Positions 53,851-64,000 are shown, counted from the stretch's first letter. The stretch is DNA of 64,000 nucleotides from Chamaea fasciata (GCA_029207755.1 JARCOQ010000017.1:992001-1056000), one strand, 5' to 3'. Program-made: numbers and translations. Notes: generated by a model from the letters alone, not told the origin.

Positions 53851-54579
53851 ACACAAGCCCAACCCTTTCAAGTATTGCACCTGAAGCCAGGCTGCTCCCC
53901 AGGGTCGCCCTGGCACCCAGGGCTGGGGGAAGAGGACAAGTCTTGCTCTAGGACTGAATTCAGAATTTTCAAAAAACAAAACCAGTCCCTCACTCAGTCA
54001 GACCTGGCAAATCCCCTGCAGCCAGGGACACACCTCCCTTCCAGAGCCTGGCAGGCCCTGCTGGACCTGGCCTGAGCTGCAACAAGTATAAAGAAGGTGA
54101 CTTAGGGAGTACCAGGTTTCCTTCTGCAGCTGAATTGCCTGAGCAAAGGAATCCACCAAGAAATGGTGTTGGGTTTGTTCTACTGCCAGGGCAGTTGATG
54201 GACTGGGAGAGTGATCATTTCTCTCCTTGGGAAATGCCAAATGAATAAATCACTTCCTGGGAAAACAGATCACTCTGGACAGAGTTGGAGCTAACTCCAG
54301 CAAGATGGAGATTTCAACTCCAGTTAAGACCCGGATCCGCATTCTGAGAGATCCCAGTTTTCATTGTCCAGCACTGGGTGTTTCATCATGTGCTGAGTGG
54401 CTGAGAAAACACATTCCAGGCTGCATCCTGGAGATCACAGAGCATCCCCTGTGGAAATAAACCTGTCCTGGGGCAGCAGGGACAGAACAGAACAGAACAG
54501 GAGGAAAAACACAAAACCAAACCCTCAGGTACCCGTGTGGCTGTGAGGACAGTGGCATCCAGCTCCTCACATTCCACTG

Positions 54580-54677
54580 CTAAAACACTGTGATTTCAAT
54601 CTCAGCCTCCTGAGCTGTTTCTCTGAGTTCACAGCAGATCCTGTCCATCTTCTCAAAGGCTTGTCTGCCCCGTTCCC
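54580..54677 (-). CDS. RIPOR3: RIPOR3 last coding exon and stop
   Basis: Encodes ERGRQAFEKMDRICCELRE through EIEITVF and TAG, closely matching the human C-terminus. Acceptor CTCTCTCCACAG, starting with two bases that complete a Gly codon. Confidence 0.96.
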
Positions 54678-57600
54678 CTGTGGAGAGAGAAAAGAGCGCC
54701 TGCTGAGGGACAGGCAGGAACACCCTGAGGAACCCTCTGGGACACGCCTGTCACAGCCTTGCTTGGAAGGAAGGACTCAAGAGTGACAAACACATCCCTC
54801 AGGGAATGGTTTTCCAAAACCAGCTAGAAGCCACCATGGAAAACCAGGCCTGCTGCAGCGATTTCCATGAGTAACAGTTTGGAGCAGCACAGCTGGAAAA
54901 CGTGTCATGCACGTGAGCCTGAGTGTTCTGTGGGGCAAGGCTGGACATCCCCAGAGCTAAGCCTGGCTCAGAGTGGGCTTTGGAAGAGCAGAACAGGGAA
55001 ATGCTTCTCTCCTGCGTGACCTGGCCGTGCTCTGGCTGCAGTCCAGCCGTGGAGCCCCCAGGAAAAGCACAAATACTGGGCAGCGGGAGCTGGGGAGCAC
55101 TGATGTTTTATCAGGTCACCTCCACTGTCAATCCACTTGGATTCCAGTGAAGTAACAAGTAATGAACCAGCAGAAAACCATCAGTCCTTATCTGTGAGCT
55201 TTTCAAAAGGTTCAGTGGTTCCTAAAGCACTTAATCCTTCAGGATCATCTTGGTCTGGTTCTGTAAACTTCATCAGGGGCCCTTGGCTGTTATGTGTGAT
55301 GCGAAGTTTATCTTCGTGGCATGAAACAGCTGCTCATGAAATATTTCCGTTGTCCAGGATGTGTTCGGGCTGAACTCGAGGCCCCTGCTGGTCCTGCACT
55401 GTTTCACATCACCCTTTCAGACCATTTGAAAGCTGCACAAAAGCCTTACCGAAGGACAGGGTGGTTTCCCTGGCTGCATTCCTGACTTCCTCTGTTTCAG
55501 ACTGGCACAGGTGGGCGACCTGCTCAATGCTCTCCACAGCCTGTGGGGGGAAAGAAGAGCCTGGCTCAGCAGCTTTTCGGCAGCTCGGTGGGCATTTTCA
55601 CAGAGCAAACACAGGCACACAACCCCGACATCCACCCTTGGGGCAGGCAGGCCCTGCAGCTGCAGGGCTGGGACTGCTCACCCTGAGGTTCTTCAGGGCC
55701 AGGCACGCAGCCTGCTGCAGCCTCGCATCACAGTCGGATAAAACATCAGTGTAGAACAGGACAGCCTGGATGAAAACAGGAAAATAAAAAGGAAAGTCAG
55801 ACGCGTGATCAAGCGACCAAAGCCGAGTGGCAGGAGCGGTTTTACCCCCGTGAAACGGAGCAGGGCAGAGACAAATCCCCCAGCGCTGCTGCGTTTAGGG
55901 GCTCGTTGCCGGCTAGGACAAAGCGAGGAAAGCGGGGCACTTCTGGGGGAAGCTGCTGAGCTCCCGGTTGTCCCCGGGCTCCCCGCTGTCCCCCGACTCA
56001 CCCGCGGCCGGAGGTCGCCGCAGCCGCCGGCCCGGGCCAGGCACGCCGTGGCCGCTTTGCTCACTCGGTGGTTCTCGTCCAGCTGCAGCAGCCCGAGCAG
56101 CCGCAGCGTCCGCGGCAGCGGCTGCAGCCGGCTCAGCCTCTTCCCCTTCAGCCTCTTCAGCGTCTTCAGCCTCCCGGGGCACTGCAGCTCCTCGATCAGC
56201 ATCACTGCGGGGCAAGGACCGGCCTCAGCCGGGGACACAAACCGGGGACACGACACAGACCCCGGGGACACAGACCCCTCAGCCCAGTGCCTGCGGCTGC
56301 TCTCCCGGCCGGGAACAGCCCGAGCGGGGCGGGAGCAGAGCAGGACGAGCCCTCTGCCCACCCTGCCTTGTCCCCTGTCCTGTCACTGTCCCCGTGCCCG
56401 GCCTGGGACAGCAGAGCAATATCAGCCCCCTCCACTGGTCCTCTGCATCAGCACAGGCCTGGAGATGCAGCCAATACCAGCACTACATTTAAATATTTTC
56501 TAACACAGAGCAAGTTTTGAAGCACTTTGACATGTTGGACAGGACTCCAATGAGGCACTGGCTACCTCAGGCTACAAAATGCACCTCAGTAACCTCTGCA
56601 ATTTTATTGCTCTTTTCTGTGCCTGAGTCCAGCTACAGCCGTGACCCCAAGCCACAGACTGCGCTCAGTCCTGGGGATCAGCTGGAGGCTGCTCCTTGCG
56701 TCTGCTGCAGCTCCGGAATATCCCAAACCCCTCGCTTTCCAGGGCACTTTAGATAAGCCCATCCTTCACAGGGGGTTTTTGTTTGCACAGGTTCAGATAC
56801 GGGAGTCAAGCACGCTTTTCCTGTTCTGATTAAAACTCCGTGGTCATAAGGGGAATAAAAATGGAAACAAGCTGTCAGTGCACGGGCTGGGCCGTTTCCT
56901 GCCCTGGAGCTGGATCTGCAGCAGGAGCCTGGAGCGCAGCAGCCCCGCAGGAGCAGCCAAGCTCTGCCCTCACCTTCCTTAGCCAGCTTTGCCAGGTGTT
57001 TCTCCAGGCTGCCGACGTGGTGCCTCTCCAGGTAACGATAGAACTGGAACAAAGTCACCGGCTCCGTCTGCAGGTGTGGGGAGGGGAGGAGCCCATCACA
57101 GGTGAGGATCTGCTCCAGCAGCCTCTGCAGCACTGCGGGGACCAGGAGGGAGGAGGACAGACAGAAAACAGCCGGTTGGTGTTGTGGAAGCTGCTGGCAG
57201 CGAGTGAGAGGTTTGGGGTTTTTTAACTGCACAGGGACAGTTTTCAGCGCTGCGCTGAAATGAAATCAGCGTGGCCTGGTGCTCGTGTACCTGTCTCCAG
57301 GTGGCTGGGGTACTTCTCCTTCACTTTGAGCATCATTGTGTATTTCAGGGCGTGACGGAACCTTTCTGCTGAGGTCACCAAGATGCTGCTGCCAGGCTCT
57401 GCAAGATCACTCCAGATTTTCAGATATTGCTTCTTCTTTTTGGTCTTCTGAATAACTGAAACCCAACGTGTTAAAAAGTCAGCGAGCTCTGGCAGACCTG
57501 GGATTTCACGGGAGAAATCAGGCAGCAGATGGCCTGTCTGGACACGGGGCAGCAGGAAATCGTATTTGCCTTGGAGATGGTTTTGTTAAAAACGGGACAT

Positions 57601-60600
57601 TTGCTGCCCAAATGTTCACACCTGCAAGCACTGATGATCTGAACTGCCACCAGCAGCTCTTCTGCCTCTCATTGTTCCCTTCACCCCAGCACCCGAGCCA
57701 GCTCCAGGAGAACATTATGGGAGTTTAAGGGGCTGTCCTGTCAGCCAAGGAGGTGCCACTGCCGAGGGTTTTGGGGATCCGGCCTCAAACCCTTCACAAG
57801 AGCAGGTGCAGCAATAAATACCCTGTGGTTCCTCACTGGGACCCTGCAGCCCTCACTTTCACCTCCAGGACACTGAGCTCCTGCATTTCTGACTCCCACG
57901 CTTCCCCTGTCGCACTGTGCCAGCCCCTTTGCAGCCCTGCTCCAGGGAACGGTTTATTCAGTTTATTCTCACACCCTCCAGGATAAAATCCGCCAGCAAA
58001 TGCTTCCAACCAAAATTTTCATTCTTGCTGCTGTATTTACCAAGATGAGAACAAAAGCCTTCCCAAGCCTCCCATTGTGCTTTATCATTTTGTCGTGTCC
58101 AACAGCCCACGGAAGAATTCAGTGGTGGGAAGACCTGAGGTAGAATTCTGTGCGCACCAAACTGTTCTGGCGAGTGGGCACAGAATTTGGGCTGCTCCCT
58201 TACCAAGGAAAAGCACAGGTATAAAAGAGGATTCTATTAAGGCTGCTCTGACTGCAAACTCCACCATCCACAGCACCCCTGTTTAACACAGGCCAGTTCA
58301 GCTACTCTGAGACCGACTTCTCAATTTTTTCTCCTTCTGTATAGAAGAAAAAATGGACCAAAGAATGAGCCCTGTTTTTCCCAAGAATCCACTAAAAGAG
58401 CTGGTTTAATGGTGTCAGTGTTTGCAGGGGATGTAAATGAAACCCCAGGCTCTGGGGAGGCTGGAGCAGGCACACCAGGGGTGCAGCTCTGCCACCTCTG
58501 CACGCCTTGCAGCGAGGCAGGTACTCACTTTTGTCAACAGACAGATCCAGGACATCCCCCAGGACTCGCGTCTGCTCTGACACTTCCTCCAAAATGCTCT
58601 CCTGGACCACCCGGGCCACATTTGGCGTCCTCAGTTTCTGAAATGCAACAGACAGAACTCAGGAGCTGAAACAAGGGCAGGACCAAGCTCCAGATAAATG
58701 CGGATTTGTTCCTTAGAATCCAACTTTTCAGACAAGTGAGAAAACCAACCCTCACTGCTCTCAGAAGGCCCCTTGCCCATCAGACACAGCACCTGCTCCC
58801 TGCCGTAGCAGTTTTTCACTCATTAAACATTTCCCGAGCCAAGCCTGTGCATTTGCAGCCTGCTCTGGGCACCGAGGTGTTGCTTAGAGCAAAACCCAGA
58901 GGCTGAGAAGAGGCGGCAGAGTTGTGTGTGGACACACGTGTACTCTGCATTAATGCCCCCCGTTTCCATTCTGAGCCTCTCTGCTGTCATAAAGCAAACA
59001 AAACAAATCCAATCCTCCTGTCATCAGAACCAACAGTGCCAGCCAGCGCCCCGGAAAGCCCCAGGCTGCTCTGTACCTGCAGGAGACCTTTGCACAGCCT
59101 CAGGTGTGTTATCAGCAGCGTGTCCAGGTTGTCGTCCCCAGTGGTGACATCTTGTGCCTCTGCTCTCGTGTCACAGCTCAGGGACTGGAGCCCATTGCCA
59201 TTGCACGTGCTGGAGACACCGGGGGAAAAGAGAGTTAGAAGTTAGAACTGAAGATTCTCGGCAGGGAGCTGCGAAGGAAACCAGGCGGCATTGAACAGAA
59301 AGCAGCATTTTCTTCAGTTGCATTTGTAACACTCTCTAAAGCCACGGGGGGACATTTCTGCCCTGGGTTTGACACCCCAGCTGTTTCCCAGCCCGGTGTG
59401 GCTGCTGTGGGCCCCCCTTTGGCTGTCCCCACCAGGAGCTGCAGCACAAACCTGACACTGCCCGTCCTGATGCTCCCAAACAAGGACAGCTCGTCGGCAC
59501 TGCAGTCGGCGTTCAGGAAATCAAAACTCTCCAGCACTGTCTCCACCATTAAACTCTCCATGGAGGAATGCTTGTGAAGTGTCTTTAGCTGTTGGTGAAA
59601 CGGGAGCAGAAATACTGTTGTTTGTGCTTGGCCAGCCATTTTGCAGCTGTTCTTTGCCGTAATAATAAATCACTTCGCTTTTTTTTGGTTTTACTCTTAT
59701 CACCTCAGGGAAGCCTGCTCTTGGTGCAGCACTCTGACCTCTAAATAAGGTTGCTAATTAAATTCAAGACATGTTTCAATATTTCAATCTCTGTGGATCC
59801 CCCTGTATCTCCACGCCTGCTCAGGCTGGCGAGAGCTGATATTCTCGGCATCCTCTGTCACCAACAGAGTTTTCACTCATTCCATGTTTCAGAGCTCAAA
59901 GCACCAACCCTGGGGGCAGCACCCAAGAGCTCCATACCAGTGGTGAATTTCCTGGGGCCACCTCCTTTGTCCCCCTTGAAAAAGCTGCACTGAGGGTACT
60001 TGGTTTGGGTCCTAAACTCTGTTTTTCCAGGGGTTTCACTGGAGCAGGAGGCCAGGGCAGTTGTGTTATCACCAGTTCTGCCTCCAGCCTGGATCCTGTC
60101 CCCAGCCCTGGTGTTTCTGCTCCCAAACCTGCACTCCAGCCCCTCCTGCCCTTCCCCAGGACTTTTCCTGGGAGGAAAGGAGAGCGCCCAGCACAGTGAC
60201 CTGGCAGGCAGCCCCGGGGACGGGTGGGGTTCGCTGGGCTGCTGGAGCCACCTCCAGCTACACCAGGCTGGAAAAACCCCCCAAGATTCGTGCAAGGCAA
60301 AGGCCGAGGGGCAGACACAGAGCCTGGGTTCTGCTCGACCCGGAGCTCCTTCCCTGGTTCCTTCGCCATTCCCAGTTCCATCCCTGGTTCCTTCCCCATC
60401 CCCGCTTTATTCCCGTTCCCTTCCCCATCCCCGCTTTATTGCCGTTCCCTTCCCCATCCCCGCTTTATTGCCGTTCCCTTCCCCATCCCCGCTTTATTCC
60501 CGTTCCCTCCCCGTTCCCTTCCCCATCCTCGCTTTATTCCCGTTCCCTCCCCGGTCCCTTCCCCATCCCCGCTTTATTCCCGGTCCCTCGCCCATCCCCG

Positions 60601-61734
60601 CCTGACCTCTGGCGGCCGAACTCCCGTGCTGGGGACGAGCCCCGGCCGCGGCTCGGGGCGAGCACAGCCGGGCACGGAGCTCAGCCGGGCTGCCGGAGGC
60701 CCCCGCCGCCCCCCGGCAGGGGATCGCGGCCGTACCTTCAGCTTCTCCCGCAGAGACGAGACCTGGCGCTCCAGTTTCTCCAGCTGGGCTCGCCCCTCCC
60801 GCCGGGATCTCAGCAGGTTGAACACCTCCTGCAGGCTCCTGTCCATGGACCTTGCCCGGGGCTCGTTCGCGGCGTTCCAGCTTTTCTGGCTGATGTTTTC
60901 CTGCTCTGCCAGACGGCGGTGCCGGGGCTGGCTGAAGGAGCCTCTGCCGTCCTTGTGGCCGCCGGGGAAGCTGGAGGGGCTGGGGAACCCATCCACGCAC
61001 GGAGTCTTCCTCAGGATGTCCAGAGTGCTGTGAGCTGGCAGAGGGGGATGCTGCGGCTCCTCCGCTCCGCTCTCCTGGATTATCAGCAGCGCCCTGCGCT
61101 CCAGGGCCGGGCTTGTGCTCCGCGATTCCGCCCCTTTCTGATCCTCGGAGCTGAACGAGTCCCCCTCGCTGGTCTCCGCCGGGTTCTGGCCTTTGTTCCT
61201 CGCGGGGACATCGAAGTCGCAGGCGGCCAGGTAGCTGAGGATGCTGGGGGGCCGAGCGTCCTCCCCCGGGCTCTGCCTCTGCTGCAGGACGGACTGAAAA
61301 GGGATGCCCGGCTGAGATCCCACCCGGGACAGGGGACTCGCCTTCCCACCACAGCACCGACCCTCCCAGCTGCTGAGCAGAGTTCGGTTCAGGGTTTTAA
61401 ACAACAACAAAGAAAAAGCTTTACAAAATCTAAAATAGAACTCAAAAGAAGAGGGGTTAAAAGAAAAAATTAACAAACCCCTGAAATAAAGTGCAAAGGC
61501 AGCAGAGGGCTGTTTTCACATTTCTGAGTGCTCCTGAACGGTCGGATCCAGCCCAAAGCCAAGGCCCAGGTCTGTGCTGTGCCCTTTGCCCTCCCCGTAC
61601 TCACCAGGTAATATCTCTCTCTGAAGCTGGGCGTGTTTGGGGGGGTCCAGTTGTACAGGGAGCTCTTCCTGCTGCCCACAGAAAACTTGGCAGTGCTTCC
61701 AGGGGACAGAAACAGGTTCTCCGTGTCAAAGGGG
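54580..61734 (-). CDS. RIPOR3: RIPOR3 (FAM65C), C-terminal 11 coding exons; 5' part outside window
   Basis: RIPOR3 belongs to the RIPOR/FAM65 family. RIPOR1 and RIPOR2 bind and restrain RhoA-type GTPases; RIPOR3 itself is little studied. Eleven exons on the minus strand join in frame: 61734-61605, 61293-60736, 59588-59452, 59209-59077, 58637-58529, 57455-57291, 57132-56974, 56204-56002, 55765-55682, 55540-55450 and 54677-54580. They give 621 residues plus TAG. Recognisable human-like segments include FDTENLF, SSLYNWTPPNTPSFRERYYL, ESFDFLNADCSADELSLFG, LLEQILTCDGLL, LIEELQCPGR, DARLQQAACLALKNL and the end EIEITVF. The N-terminal family domain, about a third of the protein, must lie beyond 64000, because the first exon here starts in phase 2 and no upstream exon was found. 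The C-terminal exons look helical and repeat-like. The large 558-bp exon is the least conserved. Confidence 0.96.
54678..55449 (-). other. RIPOR3: RIPOR3 last intron
   Basis: 772 bp. Nothing beyond intron boundaries is recognised. Confidence 0.8.
55450..55540 (-). CDS. RIPOR3: RIPOR3 exon (penultimate)
   Basis: Encodes AVESIEQVAHLCQSETEEV through ARETTLSFG, matching the human KGIESIDQTASLCQSDLEAV region. Acceptor CCCCCCACAG, donor TTCG|GTAAGG. Confidence 0.95.
55682..55765 (-). CDS. RIPOR3: RIPOR3 exon
   Basis: 28 codons, AVLFYTDVLSDCDARLQQA through LALKNLR, the conserved DARLQQAACLALK helix pair. Acceptor TTTTCATCCAG, donor AGG|GTGAGC, phase 0 on both sides. Confidence 0.95.
56002..56204 (-). 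CDS. RIPOR3: RIPOR3 exon
   Basis: Encodes MLIEELQCPGRLKTLKRLKG through LARAGGCGDLRPR. Very GC-rich. The opposite strand shows long open frames that are shadows. Acceptor CCCCGCAG, donor CGG|GTGAGT. Confidence 0.94.
56205..56973 (-). other. RIPOR3: RIPOR3 intron
   Basis: 769 bp, GC-rich near the downstream exon. Nothing else recognised. Confidence 0.8.
56974..57132 (-). CDS. RIPOR3: RIPOR3 exon
   Basis: Encodes LQRLLEQILTCDGLLPSPHL, a FQFYRYLERHHVGSLEKHL segment and LAKLAKE, matching the human RRLLEQVVSCGGLLPG to FTQLTKE block. Acceptor GTCCCCGCAG, donor GAAG|GTGAGG. Confidence 0.95.
57291..57455 (-). CDS. RIPOR3: RIPOR3 exon
   Basis: Encodes IQKTKKKKQYLKIWSDLAEP through LKVKEKYPSHLET. Contains a basic KTKKKK cluster. 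Acceptor GGGTTTCAG, donor ACAG|GTACAC. Confidence 0.94.
57456..58528 (-). other. RIPOR3: RIPOR3 intron
   Basis: 1.07 kb. No gene or repeat recognised. Confidence 0.8.
58529..58637 (-). CDS. RIPOR3: RIPOR3 exon
   Basis: Encodes KLRTPNVARVVQESILEEV through LDLSVDK, matching human KLASPNLSRLVQECLLEEV. Acceptor GCATTTCAG, donor AAAA|GTGAGT. Confidence 0.95.
58638..59076 (-). other. RIPOR3: RIPOR3 intron
   Basis: 439 bp between two clear exons. Nothing recognised. Confidence 0.8.
59077..59209 (-). CDS. RIPOR3: RIPOR3 exon
   Basis: Encodes TCNGNGLQSLSCDTRAEAQD through LDTLLITHLRLCKGLLQ. The second half matches the human LDVLLMVHLQVCKALLQ. Acceptor CGGTGTCTCCAG, donor CAG|GTACAG. Confidence 0.92.
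59452..59588 (-). CDS. RIPOR3: RIPOR3 exon with weak donor
   Basis: Encodes LKTLHKHSSMESLMVETVL and ESFDFLNADCSADELSLFGS, among the best conserved parts. Acceptor TTTCACCAACAG. The donor CAG|GTTTGT is weak, and the frame stays open past it for about 70 codons, so retention of the 242-bp intron is conceivable. Confidence 0.93.
59589..60735 (-). other. RIPOR3: RIPOR3 intron containing the AATAAA minisatellite
   Basis: 1.15 kb, bounded by GTACGG after the 558-bp exon and CACCAACAG before the next. It contains the tandem array. The rest is unique GC-rich sequence without a recognisable gene. Confidence 0.85.
60390..60602 (-). repeat. 29-bp minisatellite carrying sense AATAAA hexamers, RIPOR3 intron
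   Basis: Six copies of a 29-40-bp unit centred on CCCCATCCCCGCTTTATT on the + strand. On the RIPOR3 sense strand each copy reads AATAAAGCGGGGATGGGG. TTTATT lies at 60406, 60435, 60464, 60493, 60533 and 60573, so the spacing is 29, 29, 29, 40 and 40 bp. The two 40-bp units contain an extra CGTTCCCTCCC-type block. The array lies in the intron between the exons ending at 60736 and starting at 59588. It extends an apparent open frame on the + strand. Confidence 0.92.
60736..61293 (-). CDS. RIPOR3: RIPOR3 large central exon
   Basis: 186 codons. Starts SVLQQRQSPGEDARPPSILS and ends LERQVSSLREKLK. It is serine-, proline- and glutamate-rich and poorly conserved in the middle. The SILSYL, DSFSSED and LQEVFNLLR patches match the human ATSILSYL, MDSFSSED and LQEVLELLR patches. 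The C-terminal helix REGRAQLEKLERQVSSLREK looks like a coiled coil. Acceptor CCCTTTTCAG, donor AAG|GTACGG. Confidence 0.94.
61294..61604 (-). other. RIPOR3: RIPOR3 intron
   Basis: 311 bp, A/T-rich in its middle. Nothing else recognised. Confidence 0.8.
61605..61734 (-). CDS. RIPOR3: RIPOR3 exon (most upstream one in the window)
   Basis: Encodes PFDTENLFLSPGSTAKFSVG and SRKSSLYNWTPPNTPSFRER followed by YYL, almost identical in pattern to human RIPOR3. Acceptor TCTTCTGCTGCAG, donor CTG|GTGAGT. It begins with one base completing a codon, so the preceding exon must end in phase 2. No such exon is found up to 64000. Confidence 0.97.
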
Positions 61735-64000
61735 CTGCAGCAGAAGACAAAGGGCAAACCAAAATGTCAGACAGAGCAGAGAGCGCTGAGGTGTCCAGCT
61801 GCTGGTAGGACTGAACGGGGATGTTTAGTCAGCAAAACACAGAATAAAATTAAACAGAAACTGCCTCTCCAGCAAGAGTCTCTGGCTGCTCCAGCAGGGG
61901 AAGACCCAGGCAGAAAGGCTGTGGACTTTGCACAGAACTCTCAACGCCTTTAGGCAGAAACCCGTGCCAGGGCCTCAGGAAGAGGAGCCCAGCGGTCCCA
62001 AAGGCTGAAAGGTTCTGTTCTGACACTGGTGCTGGCCCAGGCAGCGACACAGGCACAGGACCATAGAGGAAGGAAATAAAACACACGTAATGGAGGAGAC
62101 CTGCCAGCTTCCCTCCTGCAGAGCACACAGCACCTGGAAAAACCAATAAACCCCCTCATGATCCTTCACCTATTAATAAACAGCTCCTCTGGCTGGCAGA
62201 GGAAGCCCGTGCAGCACCTCGTGGCAGGTTCTGTGGTTCGCACAGGCAGGGATGAGGCACTTACAGCCCCGGGGGACACTGGCTGTGCTCTGCCAGGCTT
62301 TGCCAAGCGCTGCTCCAAAGACTTCCTAATTACCCACTCCATCTCAGCCATTAGCTTCTCCACTCCTTTGCAGAGCAGTCTGAGGACAGGCTCACGAACG
62401 ACCCCCTGGGATGCAGCTCGGCCGACCAGGAGATGGAAAACGCACTTCAAGTTAAGCGAAGCGAGTTTGGTTTCTCCGTGTGTTACTTTTTGTTGCCTCC
62501 TGAGATGCCTCGTGGCACCAAAAGTTTGTTCTTCCGCTCGAGTACTGGAGTTTTGGGAAAAAAAGTGAATTGTCTGCAACCAACCTGCAGCCTCAGTGAC
62601 GGAACAGAACCGCCAAAGAGCAGGATAAAATCCGCTGAATTCAGCTGTGCGTTGCAGGAGATCCAAGTGACAATGAGGACTAATCAACTGCGGGGAAATG
62701 AATTTCTGCTCTCTGGCAAAAGTTGAAAAGCAGAGTCCCAGCGCTGGCTGGCTTGCCCAGGGACAGCTCTGCAGGGCAGCACGCTGCTCTTCCCGAGCAC
62801 CGAAAATGCTCTGGGGCTGTCCCAGCCCAGGGTGACGGGCTGAGGGAAGCAGTGTCACCCAGCTGGGCTCCATCACACCCCACAACAACCATCTGCACTG
62901 GCTCAGGGCAGGAATAAATCGGGATTCTGACAGCAAGAGCCTTTCAGCCAAAGCCTGCTGTGTTTACTGATGGAAGCAAATTGCTCCTACCAGTGGCATT
63001 CTCAACGAAAGTCACAGGCATCCATTCCTCAGATTTTTCATTTTTAGCTCCTGATACCGTGGTGCAGCAGTGCAAAACGACACTTCTAGGAAAGGAACGA
63101 GAACAAGCTCAATCTGCTCTGCCCCTTTGACAATCCCCAAAAGCCTCCAGCAGGATGCAGCTCCTCAGCTGGCCCCAGACAAGCTCCTGGTCCAGAGGAA
63201 TGACTGAGAGAGCAGAGCAGAGGGGACAGCAAGGATGGAGTCTGCTGCGGAGCTTCTGTTGGCTCTGAGCTCCTTGGGCACCATCCATCACGTCCCTCCA
63301 CACCGCAGCAAACAAACCCCCTCACCGGGACATCTCCACGGATCCCCCTCTCCCAGCGCTCTGACACAGCCAGCAGGGCAGACCATTGTCTCCAGTTGTC
63401 ACTGCCTTTTCCTCAGTTTGGCCTGTCACTTCCTGAAGGCATCGGCAGAAAACCTCTGCGGAGGTGAAAACCGTGCAGGAATGTCACTGTTTAACCTTAA
63501 ACTGTGGGGCAAATACCGTGATGGGGGCTGGCTGTGGCTGAACTGAGAGAAGCAGTGGCTCCACATTTCCTGTCCACATCCCCCAGCCAACATCCACGTG
63601 CCTGCCCAGGATTAGCCAGCAGCAGCTTCTCTGACTGAAAAACTCCGTTTAAAAACAAAAGAAACTAAACTGACCCACGAGCCTGATGATCTCTGCTGTC
63701 CCCATTCTGTGCCCCAATCACTCCCCTCCTGTCCAGCCATGGATTCCATACCCCCAGAGGAGAAATGTGGGTAGGATTCCCTGCCTGAATCCCACTGCTC
63801 AGCCTGTGAATCCAGGATTACATTAACACCCCCCCCCAAAAGCCAATCCCAGTCAAGTGGACTGGACTCGCTGCTAATAATGAGGTTTTTCTTTCCCCCA
63901 TGGAATTTGGCAGAGGAGGGGGGGTCCTGGGTCCCACCCACCCTTTCCAGCCCCCAGGTTTATCCGGCTGGGCTCAGCAGCAGCTGTGAGAGCACAGGGC
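61735..64000 (-). other. RIPOR3: RIPOR3 intron, continues beyond window
   Basis: At least 2.27 kb. I searched the minus strand for the expected preceding RIPOR3 segment (human GTIKLQLEVQWN-like) and did not find it. The intron contains an unexplained open frame listed separately, and otherwise no recognisable gene. Confidence 0.75.
62166..62951 (-). other. Unassigned 261-codon open frame within RIPOR3 intron
   Basis: I do not recognise this product. The frame runs from ATG at 62951 to a stop at 62166 and is not made of tandem repeats. Its second half contains a helix-like segment, CKGVEKLMAEMEWVIRKSLE, followed by QRLAKPGRAQP. A possible exon lies within it on the RIPOR3 strand, at 62544-62265. 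It has acceptor CCCAAAACTCCAG preceded by a T-run and a strong donor GCT|GTAAGT. That donor is phase 0, while the next RIPOR3 exon needs phase 2, so it is not an ordinary RIPOR3 exon. It could be chance, an alternative terminal exon, a nested gene or the remnant of a transposon. Confidence 0.25.

Larger units (their letters stand above)
53745..54579 (-). other. RIPOR3: RIPOR3 3' untranslated region
   Basis: About 0.83 kb from the RIPOR3 stop codon to the inferred poly(A) site on the minus strand. It contains a short TA repeat (about 53828-53850). No other feature was recognised. Confidence 0.7.

Noticed and set aside
55805..56520. Overlapping + strand open frames of 150-232 codons
   Set aside because: Shadows of the GC-rich RIPOR3 exon 56002-56204 and its flanks. 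The minus-strand product is recognisable.
60061..61473. 470-codon + strand open frame
   Set aside because: It is antisense to the RIPOR3 558-bp exon and runs through the 29-bp minisatellite. The minus strand has clear homology and splice sites.

Overview
This is a stretch of vertebrate nuclear chromosome, most likely from a bird. It has long introns with GT-AG boundaries, a CpG-island promoter and polyadenylation signals. It also has the 3' end of a CR1 retrotransposon, the LINE family typical of birds and other sauropsids, and few other mobile elements. Two neighbouring genes, PTPN1 and RIPOR3, can be read exon by exon. They are also neighbours on human chromosome 20q13. A non-bird sauropsid is not excluded.

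Layout. Positions 1-20,280 are intergenic: simple repeats, two short tandem arrays, small palindromes and the CR1 fragment, with no gene I can support. Positions 20,280-21,560 are a very GC-rich CpG island carrying a nested minisatellite, a G-quadruplex motif and PTPN1 exon 1. PTPN1 (+ strand) has nine coding exons from 21,055 to 50,328, and a 20.4-kb intron 1. They give a 434-residue PTP1B with intact WPD loop, P-loop, proline-rich motif and C-terminal ER tail anchor. Its 3' UTR runs to about 53,275. RIPOR3 (FAM65C, - strand) occupies 64,000 down to about 53,745. Eleven 3'-terminal coding exons (621 codons plus stop) are present and the 5' part lies beyond the window. The two genes converge tail to tail, with about 0.5 kb between their inferred poly(A) sites.

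I see no undescribed multi-gene system. The most unusual structure is in PTPN1 intron 8. A tandem array of 27 units begins with the exon 8/intron 8 junction itself, so the 5' splice site is copied about 26 times. Use of any copy but the first, or retention of the intron, runs at once into an in-frame stop and gives a predicted 367-residue PTP1B without its ER anchor. A second array, in a RIPOR3 intron, carries six sense-strand AATAAA hexamers. Both are tandem repeats that multiply an RNA-processing signal inside a transcribed gene. A 261-codon open frame in the most upstream RIPOR3 intron is the other unexplained item.
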